From Bacteroidota bacterium (lineage in GTDB: Bacteria; Bacteroidota; Ignavibacteria; Ignavibacteriales; Melioribacteraceae): DNA of 40,022 nt. The stretch is from the NCBI GenBank assembly GCA_021801605.1, contig JAJYXU010000073.1:1-40022 (forward strand), given 5' to 3'. Shown one piece after another: positions 1-8,353 of the stretch (the stretch's first letter is position 1; each line of letters begins with the position of its first letter). The notes beneath the pieces are model-generated. The model had not been told where the DNA came from. It saw only the letters and a list, made by a program, of their open reading frames with translations, and did not search any database. The position numbers and the translations under genes were made by a program.

Positions 1-40
1 TTTTCTCTGCGCTTTTTGCGTTTTTTTGCGTTCTCTGCGT
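1..40. repeat. Degenerate CTCTGCG/TTTTGCG tandem motif
   Basis: The first 40 bases are four imperfect units of 9-10 bases, each containing TGCG (CTCTGCGCT, TTTTGCGTT, TTTTTGCGTT, CTCTGCGTG). No coding frame is evident. Similar low-complexity TTTGCG/CTCTGCG strings occur between genes in many environmental bacteria; this is from memory. Function is unknown. Confidence 0.45.
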
Positions 41-65
41 GAAATATTTAAAAACAATAGTTTTT

Positions 66-96
66 AGAAGTGCCCAATAATAAGAATGGCTTCTAA
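66..96. repeat. Degraded copy of the hairpin repeat found at 2951-2986
   Basis: Bases 75-96 match 2965-2986 at 21 of 22 positions, in direct orientation. The preceding AGAAG (66-70) matches the start of the other copy's left arm, but most of that arm is missing here. The two copies bracket the transposase remnant, the beta-helix gene, the methyltransferase and a truncated secreted-protein gene. Confidence 0.5.
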
Positions 97-351
97 AGAT
101 GGATTGATAATTATTTACACTCCCGAGTTAAGCACATAACAATTTCTTTTTCCAATCCTAAAGATAATGCAGATACTGAAAGATTTTTTAGAACGTTTAA
201 AAAAGAATTTGTATGGATCAATGCTTTTTATAAAGTTGAAAATGCAAAAAAAGCTGTAGAAATCTTTATTACATTTTACAATAACGATTATCGGCACTCA
301 ACTCTTGGTAACATAAGTCTAGTTGATTTTATAAAACAACAAAATGTATAA
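97..351 (+). pseudogene. IS3-type transposase, C-terminal remnant
   Basis: The frame is open from 97 to the TAA at 349-351 and has no start codon of its own; an in-frame stop lies just upstream at 94-96. The translation contains PKDNADTERFFRTFKKEF, then FYNNDYRHSTLG and a final VDFIKQQNV. These match the last part of the rve integrase core of IS3-family OrfB proteins, including the third catalytic acid (the Glu of the DTERFF stretch). The first two catalytic Asp residues and the whole N-terminal half are absent, so the fragment cannot be active. No terminal inverted repeats were found. It marks an old transposition or rearrangement at the left edge of the acquired pair that follows. Confidence 0.8.
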
Positions 352-451
352 AAGGCTATATAAAAATGTTTCAACACATTTAAATAAATTATGCCTTGAT
401 TTTGTGTATGCAGTACACATATTTTCAATCCACAAATTCAATGGAGTTATT

Positions 452-1654
452 ATGCCTACATATCAAGGCATCATCTTAGATCAAGGCGGGGCCGTTTACA
501 ATGTAAATGCCTACGGAGGATCAATTCAAGCGGCGCTAGATGCAGCGGTACTTGCTGGGCGAGGGATCGTGTTTGTTCCGCCCGGGGTTTACAACATTAC
601 CAGCCCTATTCTCTTTGAAGGTAAACAAGACATCACGCTTATCGGAGCAGGGCCAAATCTTACTCAGCTTGTGCAGGCCAACGATCAAGGAGTAATCATA
701 GTTAGAGATAACGGATCACAGCCAAGTAGTAGGATACAAATCCAAAGTATGTGGATTGGAATATCAGCAGGGACTCCTCGGACTGGTGGCGTTGGTATTT
801 CCCTTTTTTCCCGCATAGCGACACCCTTGGATACCATACTAGTAAGAGATATTATCCTTCAAAACGTACCCTATCCCTTTGTTTGTGACAATGTTCATCA
901 GTCTACATTCGAGAATATAAGGGTAGTAACTAACATAGCGAATGCAGTCAAGGGCGTCTGCTGTCAAGTTAAAAACTCCAACAGCATTCGGATAAAAGAT
1001 CTTTTGATCTTGCCAGTAATCAGCCCAGCAACAAAGTATCCGTTTGCGGGACTTCAAATTGAAGCTGACTGCGATACAGTAATTATTACAGATAGCGAGA
1101 TAGCTGATTCTCAAGTTCAAGGAGTGATTCTCACGGGTGGGACTTCTGGTCCGCGTCTTGTGAGACTCAATAATGTTTATGTTGAGTTATGTCAAGACTC
1201 AGGTTTCTATATCCAGAATGGACGAGATGTTCGCCTTTCAGGATGTCACGCTGCAGTGAATAATGGAGATGGTTTTGCTGTCATTGCAGGTAATAGTGTT
1301 ACAATAACGGATAGCTTGTCGTTGCAGAATAAACATCACGGTTTTTTTGTTTCAGGTGGCACTGGCGTTAAGATTGAGGGATGCACAGCAAGCAACAATA
1401 GCCAGTTACAAGACAACACCTACAGTGGATGCTACGTAGGTAATGCACAAGCCGTATCTGGAGTCAGAGTCATTGGAAATCGGTTCGGTGATTTCATCTT
1501 TTCTACGCCAAACCAACAAAAGTATGGCCTTGTCCTCGCCGTGAACACGAGCTACATCATCGTTACATCTAACGATCTCATGGGTAATAAGACGAGTGGA
1601 TTGCTCAATGCATCAACAGGACCGGGAATTATTGTTCAGAATAATCTCACTTAG
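452..1654 (+). CDS. Right-handed beta-helix (pectate-lyase-like) protein
   Basis: A protein of 400 residues. The frame opens at 344, but those first codons overlap the transposase remnant. The ATG at 452 has GGAG about 7 bases upstream and gives MPTYQGIILDQGG, so it was chosen. The start resembles beta-helix surface proteins (a YNVNAYG segment, then QAALDAAVLAGRGIVFVPPG, the usual entry to pectate-lyase-type helices). The rest is a run of short repeats rich in Asn, Val, Ile and Gly, such as GCHAAVNNGDGFAVIAGNSVTITDS, cut here to note only its pattern of ~22-residue coils. No signal peptide is seen. The substrate cannot be deduced; carbohydrate binding or cleavage is the family norm. Its codon use is more GC-rich than the flanks, as is that of the methyltransferase after it, which suggests they arrived together. 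Confidence 0.75.
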   Translation: MPTYQGIILDQGGAVYNVNAYGGSIQAALDAAVLAGRGIVFVPPGVYNITSPILFEGKQDITLIGAGPNLTQLVQANDQGVIIVRDNGSQPSSRIQIQSMWIGISAGTPRTGGVGISLFSRIATPLDTILVRDIILQNVPYPFVCDNVHQSTFENIRVVTNIANAVKGVCCQVKNSNSIRIKDLLILPVISPATKYPFAGLQIEADCDTVIITDSEIADSQVQGVILTGGTSGPRLVRLNNVYVELCQDSGFYIQNGRDVRLSGCHAAVNNGDGFAVIAGNSVTITDSLSLQNKHHGFFVSGGTGVKIEGCTASNNSQLQDNTYSGCYVGNAQAVSGVRVIGNRFGDFIFSTPNQQKYGLVLAVNTSYIIVTSNDLMGNKTSGLLNASTGPGIIVQNNLT

Positions 1655-1788
1655 AGTTTGGATCAATTACACGTTTGTTGGCAACTCGAGAGAATCTTGG
1701 GACTGTCGGTGAATTATTTTCTCATTAGTTTATCAAGGTTTATTTTTAGCTGGAACTTCTGGATGGCTAACAATCTATTAGGAAAACA

Positions 1789-2676
1789 ATGAATAAGCAA
1801 AACTTTCCCACTGCTGTTTCCATTACACATCAACATATCGTCGCAATAATCAATAGCTTTATTGAGAATGGGAACCAAGAAAAAAAAAAAAGTAGAGTCC
1901 GCATTCTTGATGTCGGTTGTGGTAATGGTAGGCTACTGTCACACATTTTGGAAGTATTACCAATGCTTCAGCCAAGTATTCAGTTTGATGTGTTTGGCCT
2001 GGATGTTACAGACGCAAGACAGCAACGAGCATCGTATATGGAGGAGACAAAGCAATTTTTGTCACAGCGACATCCGCTAATTGAATGGAACAATCAGCTT
2101 TCTCTCATCTCGGTGCACGACGTTTGGCCGTTTCCAGATAACAGCTTTGATTTCATCACTAGCAACCAGGTACTAGAGCATGTTAGGGATTACGACTTTG
2201 CTTTCCGCGAGATTCATCGCTGTTTGCGGACAGAAGGAGTGAGTATCAACATATTTCCCACTCGTGAAGTTTTGTGGGAAGGTCATGCACTCATGCCGTT
2301 TGTACACAAAGTCAGAAACGTGCGAAGGCGAGCAAAGCTGATACTTTTCTTTGCAAAGCTTGGATTTAAAGCACTCTACTATGGTGAAATGGACAGGCGA
2401 GGCTGGCGATCCCTGGAAGAGTTTGCAGAGGTGTTCGCGCATGTCCTTGAAACAGACACTAACTACCTGACCGCAAGGGAGCTGGCTCAAGTTGCTGAAC
2501 GTGCAACACTCAAAGCCTCCTTTATATACACCAAGGATTATTTTCTATCGAAGCTGTTCTCTTATTTTGGACATCGGACATACATGTACAAAAATTTGGG
2601 GCTGATCGATAAGCTCGGATACTTAGGCGGCAGATACATTGCAAGCGTCACTTTTTTACTGAGAAAAGATAACTAA
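1789..2676 (+). CDS. Class I SAM-dependent methyltransferase
   Basis: A 295-residue protein with a Rossmann-type methyltransferase core. Motif I is LDVGCGNGR at residues 40-48, an acidic motif II lies near VFGLDV (68-73), and the post-motif is PFPDNSFDFITSNQVLEHV (about 114-132), typical of Methyltransf_11/12. The C-terminal third is rich in aromatic and basic residues and probably forms the acceptor-binding part. The start has AGGA eight bases upstream. It lies 134 bases after the beta-helix gene on the same strand. Partnership with a beta-helix protein suggests a role in modifying surface polysaccharide, but that is inference. The acceptor is unknown. Its last bases overlap the broken gene on the other strand, so the acquired segment appears to end at about 2680-2700. 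Confidence 0.85.
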   Translation: MNKQNFPTAVSITHQHIVAIINSFIENGNQEKKKSRVRILDVGCGNGRLLSHILEVLPMLQPSIQFDVFGLDVTDARQQRASYMEETKQFLSQRHPLIEWNNQLSLISVHDVWPFPDNSFDFITSNQVLEHVRDYDFAFREIHRCLRTEGVSINIFPTREVLWEGHALMPFVHKVRNVRRRAKLILFFAKLGFKALYYGEMDRRGWRSLEEFAEVFAHVLETDTNYLTARELAQVAERATLKASFIYTKDYFLSKLFSYFGHRTYMYKNLGLIDKLGYLGGRYIASVTFLLRKDN

Positions 2677-2823
2677 GAGGTCTATCTCGTAAGTTTGGTG
2701 AAGTATTTTTTCTACACCGTCCGCAGCACCAAACCTTGCAATCCAGCCAACATCTTCAGCCTCTTGAGCAAATAATGACTTAGAAGAGAGAAGAACCAGA
2801 ACTGCAAATAATATTTTTTTCAT
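2656..2823 (-). pseudogene. Truncated secreted-protein gene, N-terminal fragment
   Basis: The minus-strand ATG at 2823 begins a clear signal peptide (MKKILFAVLVLLSSKSLFAQ) followed by a short acidic segment, EAEDVGWIARFGAADGV. The frame then runs into unrelated sequence and stops inside the methyltransferase end, 55 residues in all. The normal protein was evidently longer and exported. The fragment probably lost its 3' part when the beta-helix/methyltransferase segment arrived. The family is not recognised with confidence. Confidence 0.55.
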
Positions 2824-2950
2824 TTTGATGTGCATTCTTATGGTGGGCAAAATTAGTAATTCCATTGACAAAACGGAAATGATTAATCCAAAAACCAATT
2901 GAAAATCGGATCTTTGATTTAGATGAATCGCTTGAATTATAATGAAAAGA

Positions 2951-2984
2951 AGAAGCCACTCTTACAATAATAAGAGTGGCTTCT
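2951..2984 (-). terminator. 14-bp perfect hairpin after the T9SS-sorted gene
   Basis: AGAAGCCACTCTTA (2951-2964), loop CAATAA, then its exact complement at 2971-2984. On the minus strand it lies 15 bases past the stop codon of the gene ending at 3000 and is followed by TCTTTTC, so it can serve as a terminator. A degraded copy is at 66-96, so it is also a dispersed repeat. Confidence 0.7.
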
Positions 2985-2999
2985 AAGTTAGACTGAAAA

Positions 3000-3962
3000 T
3001 TATTTGATCAAAATCATCTTCTTAGCTTCAACGAAATTATTAACTCTAATCTGATAGATGTAAATGCCGCTTGCTAGTTTCTCACCCATATTATTTTTTC
3101 CATTCCAATTAACTTTAAAAAGACCTTTATCATATTCTTCGTTAACAAGAGTTCTTACTTCTCTGCCGAGAATATCAAATATTTTCAGACTTACTTTTGC
3201 TTTTTCAGGCAAGTCAAAAGAAATAATTGTTTCAGGATTGAACGGGTTGGGAAAATTCTGATGAAGCTTATATGAAGATGGAATAAAGAACGGTGGTTCA
3301 GCATCGGGAGACTGTTTTCCTTCAAATTTGCCCACGGCAAATGCAGGTAGGAAAGTAAACTCTGTTGAGTTCCCCATCAAATCTTCCACTGAAATCCTCA
3401 AATCAACAGCAGCAGAATCATAGTTTGTGAACTTTGATAGAGCGGCAACGAATACATAACCAGGTGCATTACTCGGTTTTATTGTGAAATTAATTTTATA
3501 CCATTCATTTGTTCCGTATTTCTTCGCATATATTTTAGTCGAGTCCCATTTTAGATAATTATTTTTACACTTTGACGAATAACTATCTGAAGAACGAAGG
3601 TATACTTCCCAGGAGTTACTTTTATTTCTTAGATCCATTCGGAACGACTGAAAAGTTGCAGTGTAACTAGCAGAATTGATCTTGCTAAGTTTCCATTTTT
3701 TCATCACAAGAAATATTGGTTCATCTTTGAATTCCACTATTACGCGTTTGCTTTCAGTAAAGTCAATAACTTCGTTATTTGTTTTCCAATCCTTGGTTGT
3801 ATTACTGACTCTGATTTTACCAGACTCGTTCTCATAAAAAGTTGAATCATAAGCTGATTTACTATTGAAAAAAAGGACGATCGGACGGGATAAATTTTGA
3901 GAAAAAAGATGGGATTGAAAAAGTAAAGCAATTACTAAAATTAGCAACCGTTTGAAATTCAT
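3000..3962 (-). CDS. Secreted protein with T9SS type A sorting domain
   Basis: A 320-residue protein starting at the ATG at 3962, chosen over upstream starts because it gives a signal peptide at once (MNFKRLLILVIALLFQSHLFSQ) and has GGGGA upstream. Residues 22-230 are of unknown family, beta-rich, with no recognised catalytic motif. The last ~90 residues are the T9SS C-terminal domain: LHQNFPNPFNPETIISFDLP, then KVSLKIFDILGREVRTLV and SGIYIYQIRVN. This directs export across the outer membrane and surface attachment or release in Bacteroidota and relatives. It is a single-gene unit with a strong hairpin terminator. The role of the mature part is unknown. Confidence 0.85.
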   Translation of the reverse strand: MNFKRLLILVIALLFQSHLFSQNLSRPIVLFFNSKSAYDSTFYENESGKIRVSNTTKDWKTNNEVIDFTESKRVIVEFKDEPIFLVMKKWKLSKINSASYTATFQSFRMDLRNKSNSWEVYLRSSDSYSSKCKNNYLKWDSTKIYAKKYGTNEWYKINFTIKPSNAPGYVFVAALSKFTNYDSAAVDLRISVEDLMGNSTEFTFLPAFAVGKFEGKQSPDAEPPFFIPSSYKLHQNFPNPFNPETIISFDLPEKAKVSLKIFDILGREVRTLVNEEYDKGLFKVNWNGKNNMGEKLASGIYIYQIRVNNFVEAKKMILIK

Positions 3963-4311
3963 AATTCCCCTAGAATTAGTAAGTTGAATTTTTCTATAAT
4001 CCGAGCGGATTATAACTGTTTTGATTATTACATTCAATCCTAAATATAATCCATATTATTTCACCAAAAGGATGTTATGCAAAACGATGAGATCTTTTCT
4101 TCAAGTACAATGCTTTATTTATCCGTGAGAACATGAGGAGTTTACCTACGATGTTAGGCCTACATTAATAGTTAATACAGAAGACTATCCTATGAAAATT
4201 TATCTATATATAGCTGGAAGAATTTTCTAATTTTTCAAACAAATCTGTTAATATCCGATTTCAAAATTGAAACAACTTTCTTAGCTTGCATATAGAATAA
4301 AAAATTAAATT

Positions 4312-5085
4312 ATGATTTCCCTTATCTTTCAAAAAATTGGCAGAAAGACGATTGATTTTTTCCAGGAGTTCGGACAAGTAGTTCGGCTCTTTTTAGAAAT
4401 AATTAAATCTGTGCCCTCTCTTTTTAAAAGCCGACGAAACTTTTATTATCAAATGGAACACATTGGCGTAAATTCTATTCCGCTCGTTTTGATTATTGCA
4501 ACATTCACCGGTGCAGTTGCTGCCTGGCAGGCTGCTTATCAATTAAAAGGAATAGCTCCTTTATCATTTCTTGGCAGCGCAACAAGCAGATCTATCATAA
4601 CAGAATTGGGACCGGTGCTTACAGCAATTGTTATTGCCGGGCGTATAGGCGCTTCAATTGCAGCCGAACTTGGCTCGATGAAAGTTACTGAACAGATTGA
4701 TGCGCTCGAAACTATGGGAATTAGTACTGTTGCTTACTTAGCTACGCCTCGTTTTATCGCATCTTTAGTGATGATACCGATACTTGTACTTTTCGCCGAT
4801 GCAATTTCAATAATCGGTGCATATTTTATTTCAAATTTCTTTCTCGGTGTTTCATTTAATGTATTTTTTATCTCTGTCAAGCGTTATTTTTTATTTAGTG
4901 ATTTTATGTTTGGTATAGTAAAGGGAATGCTTTTCGGCGGTGTAACCGCCTTGCTTGGCTGTCATATCGGTTTCAGAACTCAAGGCGGTGCTGAAGGTGT
5001 TGGTCTATCAACTATCCGGTCTTTTGTTCTCAGCTCTGCAATGATTTTAATTCTAGATTATATCATGTGGACATTGATTTTCTGA
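4312..5085 (+). CDS. mlaE: MlaE/YrbE-type ABC transporter permease
   Basis: A 257-residue integral membrane protein of the MlaE family, the permease of ABC systems that move phospholipids between inner and outer membranes. The start is amphipathic; at about 50-80 the first core segment begins (IGVNSIPLVLIIATFTGAV), followed by the diagnostic stretch ITELGPVLTAIVIAGRIGAS and AAELGSMKVTEQIDALETMG (about 95-140). Several further helices end at ILDYIMWTLIF. Length is normal for the family. The usual partner genes (MlaF ATPase, MlaD) do not follow here; the next gene is gdhA after 284 bases with no other gene, so the ATPase must be elsewhere. No clear Shine-Dalgarno precedes the ATG. Confidence 0.93.
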   Translation: MISLIFQKIGRKTIDFFQEFGQVVRLFLEIIKSVPSLFKSRRNFYYQMEHIGVNSIPLVLIIATFTGAVAAWQAAYQLKGIAPLSFLGSATSRSIITELGPVLTAIVIAGRIGASIAAELGSMKVTEQIDALETMGISTVAYLATPRFIASLVMIPILVLFADAISIIGAYFISNFFLGVSFNVFFISVKRYFLFSDFMFGIVKGMLFGGVTALLGCHIGFRTQGGAEGVGLSTIRSFVLSSAMILILDYIMWTLIF

Positions 5086-5369
5086 TTCTGTTCCCGGAAG
5101 CTATTCCGAATATAAATTTTTTATTCATATAAACTTGTAAAAAAGATTTTTTCCACTTGCACAAGAATCTTATTGCGGTTAATTTGTATTAAGAATAAGA
5201 GTTATTCATCTGTAGATGATTATCATAAACATTTATTCAGAAAATATTTTTCTCCAATTTTCCTTTCTTCCCAAACTTCCTATACGGCAAATCATATTCC
5301 TATTAAATTCTTCTCTTACTCAACTCACTTATCAAATCACATATTCACTAATCAATCATCGAGGCAGTT

Positions 5370-6731
5370 ATGTCAGAGTTTGTTAAAAGTCTTATGGCTC
5401 AGGTAAAAGCCAAGAATCCAAATGAACCGGAATTTCATCAGGCAGTATTTGAAGTTTCATCTTCCTTAGCTTTAGTTCTCGAGAAACATCCGGAGTATCG
5501 CAAAGAAAAAATTCTGGAAAGAATTATTGAGCCGGAACGTGTCATTTTATTCAGGGTTCCGTGGGTTGATGATCAAGGCGAAGTTCAAATCAACCGCGGC
5601 TTTAGAATTGAAATGAATAGTGCAATTGGTCCTTACAAAGGCGGATTACGTTTCCACCCTTCAGTCAATCTTGGCATCTTAAAATTTTTGGCTTTTGAAC
5701 AAGTATTTAAAAATAGTTTAACAACACTTCCAATGGGAGGCGGTAAAGGTGGTTCCGATTTTGACCCCAAAGGGAAAAGCGATGGCGAAGTTATGCGTTT
5801 CTGCCAGAGTTTTATGAACGAGCTATTCCGGCACATCGGGTCCAACACAGATGTTCCAGCAGGTGATATAGGTGTAGGCGGACGCGAAATTGGTTTCATG
5901 TTTGGTCAATACAAAAAATTACGCAACGAATTCACCGGTGTTCTTACAGGTAAAGGATTAAATTGGGGCGGTTCACTTATACGTCCGGAAGCAACCGGTT
6001 ACGGTGCAGTTTATTTTGCAGCAGAAATGTTGAGCACACGTAATCAAACTCTAGAAGGAAAGAAATGTTTGGTCTCCGGCAGCGGGAATGTTGCTCAATA
6101 TACAGTTGAAAAAATTTTACAACTCGGCGGAAAAGTTTTAACACTTTCAGATTCCAACGGTTATATTTATGATGAAGCAGGTATTGATAGTACAAAATTA
6201 AAATTCGTTATGGATCTGAAAAATGTTCGCCGCGGAAGAATGAAAGAATACACAGACAAGTTCAAAGGCGCAGTTTATACACAGTTAGATCCTAACTCAG
6301 AATTCAATCCATTGTGGAATCACAAAGCAGATTGCGTATTTCCATCCGCAACACAAAACGAAATCAATGGTAAAGATGCAGCTAATCTTTTGAAGAACGG
6401 AGTTTATGTTATAAGTGAAGGCGCAAATATGCCTTCGAGTATAGATGCAATAGATCAGTTTGTTGCAGCAAAAATTCTTTACGGTCCGGGTAAAGCTGCA
6501 AATGCCGGCGGTGTTGCAACTTCCGGTTTAGAAATGGCGCAGAATAGTATGCGTTATGGCTGGACACGTGAAGAAGTTGATAACAGACTTCACATGATTA
6601 TGAAGAGCATTCATAAAACTTGTGTTGATACAGCAGAAAAATACGGCACTCCGTTTAATTATGTTAACGGTGCAAACATTGGCGGATTTGTAAAAGTTGC
6701 CGATGCAATGTTAGATCAAGGTATTGTTTAA
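5370..6731 (+). CDS. gdhA: NADP-type glutamate dehydrogenase
   Basis: A 453-residue hexameric glutamate dehydrogenase, which interconverts 2-oxoglutarate plus ammonium and glutamate, linking nitrogen and carbon metabolism. It shows the substrate-binding lysines in KGGLRFHPSVNLGILKFLAF and LPMGGGKGGSDFDPKGKSD (about 90-135), the DVPAGDIGVGGREIG segment, and a nucleotide-binding SGSGNVAQYTVEKI (about 235-250). Length and the C-terminal NSMRYGWTREEVDNRL are those of the small (GdhA) subtype, usually NADPH-linked and biosynthetic. GAGG lies seven bases before the ATG. A terminator follows. A diverged copy of its last 26 codons is found at 8213-8290, beyond the nuclease gene, which suggests insertion of that gene at the 3' end of gdhA. 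Confidence 0.97.
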   Translation: MSEFVKSLMAQVKAKNPNEPEFHQAVFEVSSSLALVLEKHPEYRKEKILERIIEPERVILFRVPWVDDQGEVQINRGFRIEMNSAIGPYKGGLRFHPSVNLGILKFLAFEQVFKNSLTTLPMGGGKGGSDFDPKGKSDGEVMRFCQSFMNELFRHIGSNTDVPAGDIGVGGREIGFMFGQYKKLRNEFTGVLTGKGLNWGGSLIRPEATGYGAVYFAAEMLSTRNQTLEGKKCLVSGSGNVAQYTVEKILQLGGKVLTLSDSNGYIYDEAGIDSTKLKFVMDLKNVRRGRMKEYTDKFKGAVYTQLDPNSEFNPLWNHKADCVFPSATQNEINGKDAANLLKNGVYVISEGANMPSSIDAIDQFVAAKILYGPGKAANAGGVATSGLEMAQNSMRYGWTREEVDNRLHMIMKSIHKTCVDTAEKYGTPFNYVNGANIGGFVKVADAMLDQGIV

Positions 6732-6747
6732 TTATTTTTTTTTGACT

Positions 6748-6784
6748 TCACCCGCTCTGATGAATCGGACGGGTGAGGTTTTTT
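6748..6784 (+). terminator. Rho-independent terminator of gdhA
   Basis: TCACCCG (6748-6754) pairs with CGGGTGA (6770-6776), followed by GG and seven T. It lies 17 bases after the gdhA stop. Confidence 0.85.
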
Positions 6785-6850
6785 TATATAGCATGACTTT
6801 TGATGATGTATATTAATAGGAAAGTAATCAACTAAAAGAAATGCTTCCGA

Positions 6851-8011
6851 ATGCCAAATAAAAAAAAGAAAAATATCACCATCGCCAAAAACGATTACTC
6901 TATACTTATTACCGATATAAATGATGTCCTCGAAAGTGCACGTAAGTATTCTGCACGTTCTGTTAATTCAATTCTTACCGCCGCGTATTGGTTCATAGGT
7001 AGAAGAATTGTTGAATATGAATATCAAGGCATGGATCGTTCCGAATATTATGGTAATAGGTTGATTGAAAAACTTGCCGAAGATCTTTCTCAAAAACTTG
7101 GTAAGGGATTCAGCAAGAGTAACGTCTTTTTAATGAAGAATTTTTATTTAGCTTATTCTAACATTTTCCAGACACTGTCTGGAATATCTTCCAAGGAAAT
7201 CAATATTAGCCAGTCAACGTCAGACAAATCTATTATCAGCCAAAACATTTTCCAGACACTGTCTGCACGATCTTTATTGATTGAGTTATCAAATAAATTA
7301 CCCTTGCCTTGGTCCCAATACGTTCGACTTTTATCAGTTAAAGATGAAGATGCCCGAAAATTTTATGAATCAGAAGTGCTGCGCAGCGGTTGGTCTGTAC
7401 GCCAATTGGATAGGCAAATATCATCTCAATTTTATGAAAGAACTCTTCTTTCAAAAAATAAATCCGTAATGCTTAAAAAAGGTGAAAAACCTTTATCAGA
7501 AGATATTATAACAGCCGAAGAAGAAATTAAAGATCCTTTTGTTCTTGAATTTCTAGGTCTTAAAGATGAATACTCAGAAAACGATCTTGAAGAAGCTCTA
7601 ATAAAACATCTCGAAAAATTTCTCCTCGAACTTGGAAGCGATTTCGCTTTTATCGGCAGACAAAAACGCCTTCGCATTGGTGGTGAATGGTACCGTATCG
7701 ATCTTCTCTTCTTCCACCGCAAGTTAAGATGCCTTGTTGTTATCGATCTTAAAGTCGGTAAGTTTACCCATGCGGATGCCGGACAAATACATCTTTACCT
7801 TAATTATGCAAAAGAACATTGGACTAACAAATATGAAAACCCTCCTGTTGGTTTAATCATTTGTGCGGAAAAAGATTCTGCCGTAGCTAAATACGCTCTC
7901 GAAGGGTTACCTAATAAAGTTCTTGCAGCCGAATATAAACTTACTTTGCCTAATGTTAAACTTCTACAGGATGAATTGAAGAAAACTCAGAAAAGATTAT
8001 TTAAAAAGTAA
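6851..8011 (+). CDS. DUF1016/YhcG-family PD-(D/E)XK nuclease
   Basis: A 386-residue protein of the YhcG (DUF1016) family. The N-terminal domain (about 15-215) has ILTAAYWFIGRRIVEYE and GKGFSKSNVFLMKNFYLAY; the C-terminal nuclease fold (about 230-375) has the family's RIDLLFFHRKLRCLVVIDLK, with Asp and DLK as likely metal-binding residues. Such proteins are predicted nucleases, common as lone mobile genes and near restriction systems; the biological target is not established. Residues around IFQTLSG are duplicated 28 codons apart (DNA 7160-7181 and 7244-7265 identical for 22 bases), inside the variable part of the N-terminal domain. It sits between two copies of the gdhA 3' end, so it is probably cargo of a small inserted segment. 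No Shine-Dalgarno is obvious. Confidence 0.9.
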   Translation: MPNKKKKNITIAKNDYSILITDINDVLESARKYSARSVNSILTAAYWFIGRRIVEYEYQGMDRSEYYGNRLIEKLAEDLSQKLGKGFSKSNVFLMKNFYLAYSNIFQTLSGISSKEINISQSTSDKSIISQNIFQTLSARSLLIELSNKLPLPWSQYVRLLSVKDEDARKFYESEVLRSGWSVRQLDRQISSQFYERTLLSKNKSVMLKKGEKPLSEDIITAEEEIKDPFVLEFLGLKDEYSENDLEEALIKHLEKFLLELGSDFAFIGRQKRLRIGGEWYRIDLLFFHRKLRCLVVIDLKVGKFTHADAGQIHLYLNYAKEHWTNKYENPPVGLIICAEKDSAVAKYALEGLPNKVLAAEYKLTLPNVKLLQDELKKTQKRLFKK

Positions 8012-8159
8012 AATGGGTCCATAAAAAAAGTTTATGGCTGATGGGCTTATTTAAAATTGTCCCGAAAGGGTCGTTAGAACATGACCCGAGAAGAATTGAT
8101 AGGCAATATATTCCATGCATTCTTGATGCAATTGAAAGTCGTGCAGAAAACCTCAGTTT

Positions 8160-8187
8160 GTAGAGACTCGCCGCGGCGAGTCTCTAC
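8160..8187. repeat. 28-bp perfect palindrome, GTAGAGAC...GTCTCTAC type
   Basis: GTAGAGACTCGCCG is followed directly by its exact complement, with no loop. It lies in the 450-base stretch after the nuclease gene, 25 bases before the displaced gdhA end. Palindromes bounded by GTAGAGAC/GTCTCTAC are widespread dispersed repeats in several bacterial groups (from memory). A related hairpin is at 8354-8387. Confidence 0.8.
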
Positions 8188-8212
8188 GTATAGCGAAAAA
8201 ATATAAACACAG

Positions 8213-8290
8213 TTTAATTATGTTAACGGTGCAAACATTGGCGGATTTGTTAAGGTAGCTGATTCAATGTTAGATCAAGGAATTGTTTAA
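8213..8290 (+). pseudogene. Displaced 3' end of a gdhA gene
   Basis: The frame reads FNYVNGANIGGFVKVADSML then DQGIV and stop, the same as the end of intact gdhA except Ala to Ser. Bases 8212-8250 are identical to 6653-6691 (39 of 39); after that the copies differ mainly at third codon positions. This means the two ends diverged while still under selection, rather than one being a recent copy of the other. A terminator of its own follows. It is a remnant and not expressed as a protein. Confidence 0.85.
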
Positions 8291-8301
8291 TTATTTTTCT
8301 T

Positions 8302-8340
8302 AACCTCACTTGTTTTAACAAATAGGTGAGGTTTTTATTT
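8302..8340 (+). terminator. Terminator after the displaced gdhA end
   Basis: AACCTCAC (8302-8309) pairs with GTGAGGTT (8326-8333), with an inner TTGTT/AACAA stem, followed by a T-rich tail. It corresponds in position to the terminator at 6748-6784 of the intact gene but has a different sequence. Confidence 0.75.
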
Positions 8341-8353
8341 TATTATTGGTTTC

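Noticed and set aside
5086-5369. Possible small gene between mlaE and gdhA
   Set aside because: The frame at 5173 is a continuation of noncoding AT-rich sequence into gdhA and has no start signal. Nothing else is seen there.
8041-8163. 40-codon plus-strand frame after the nuclease gene (MGLFKIVPKG...)
   Set aside because: It has no Shine-Dalgarno, its stop codon falls in the palindromic repeat, and no family is recognised. It may be a gene remnant, but there is no support.
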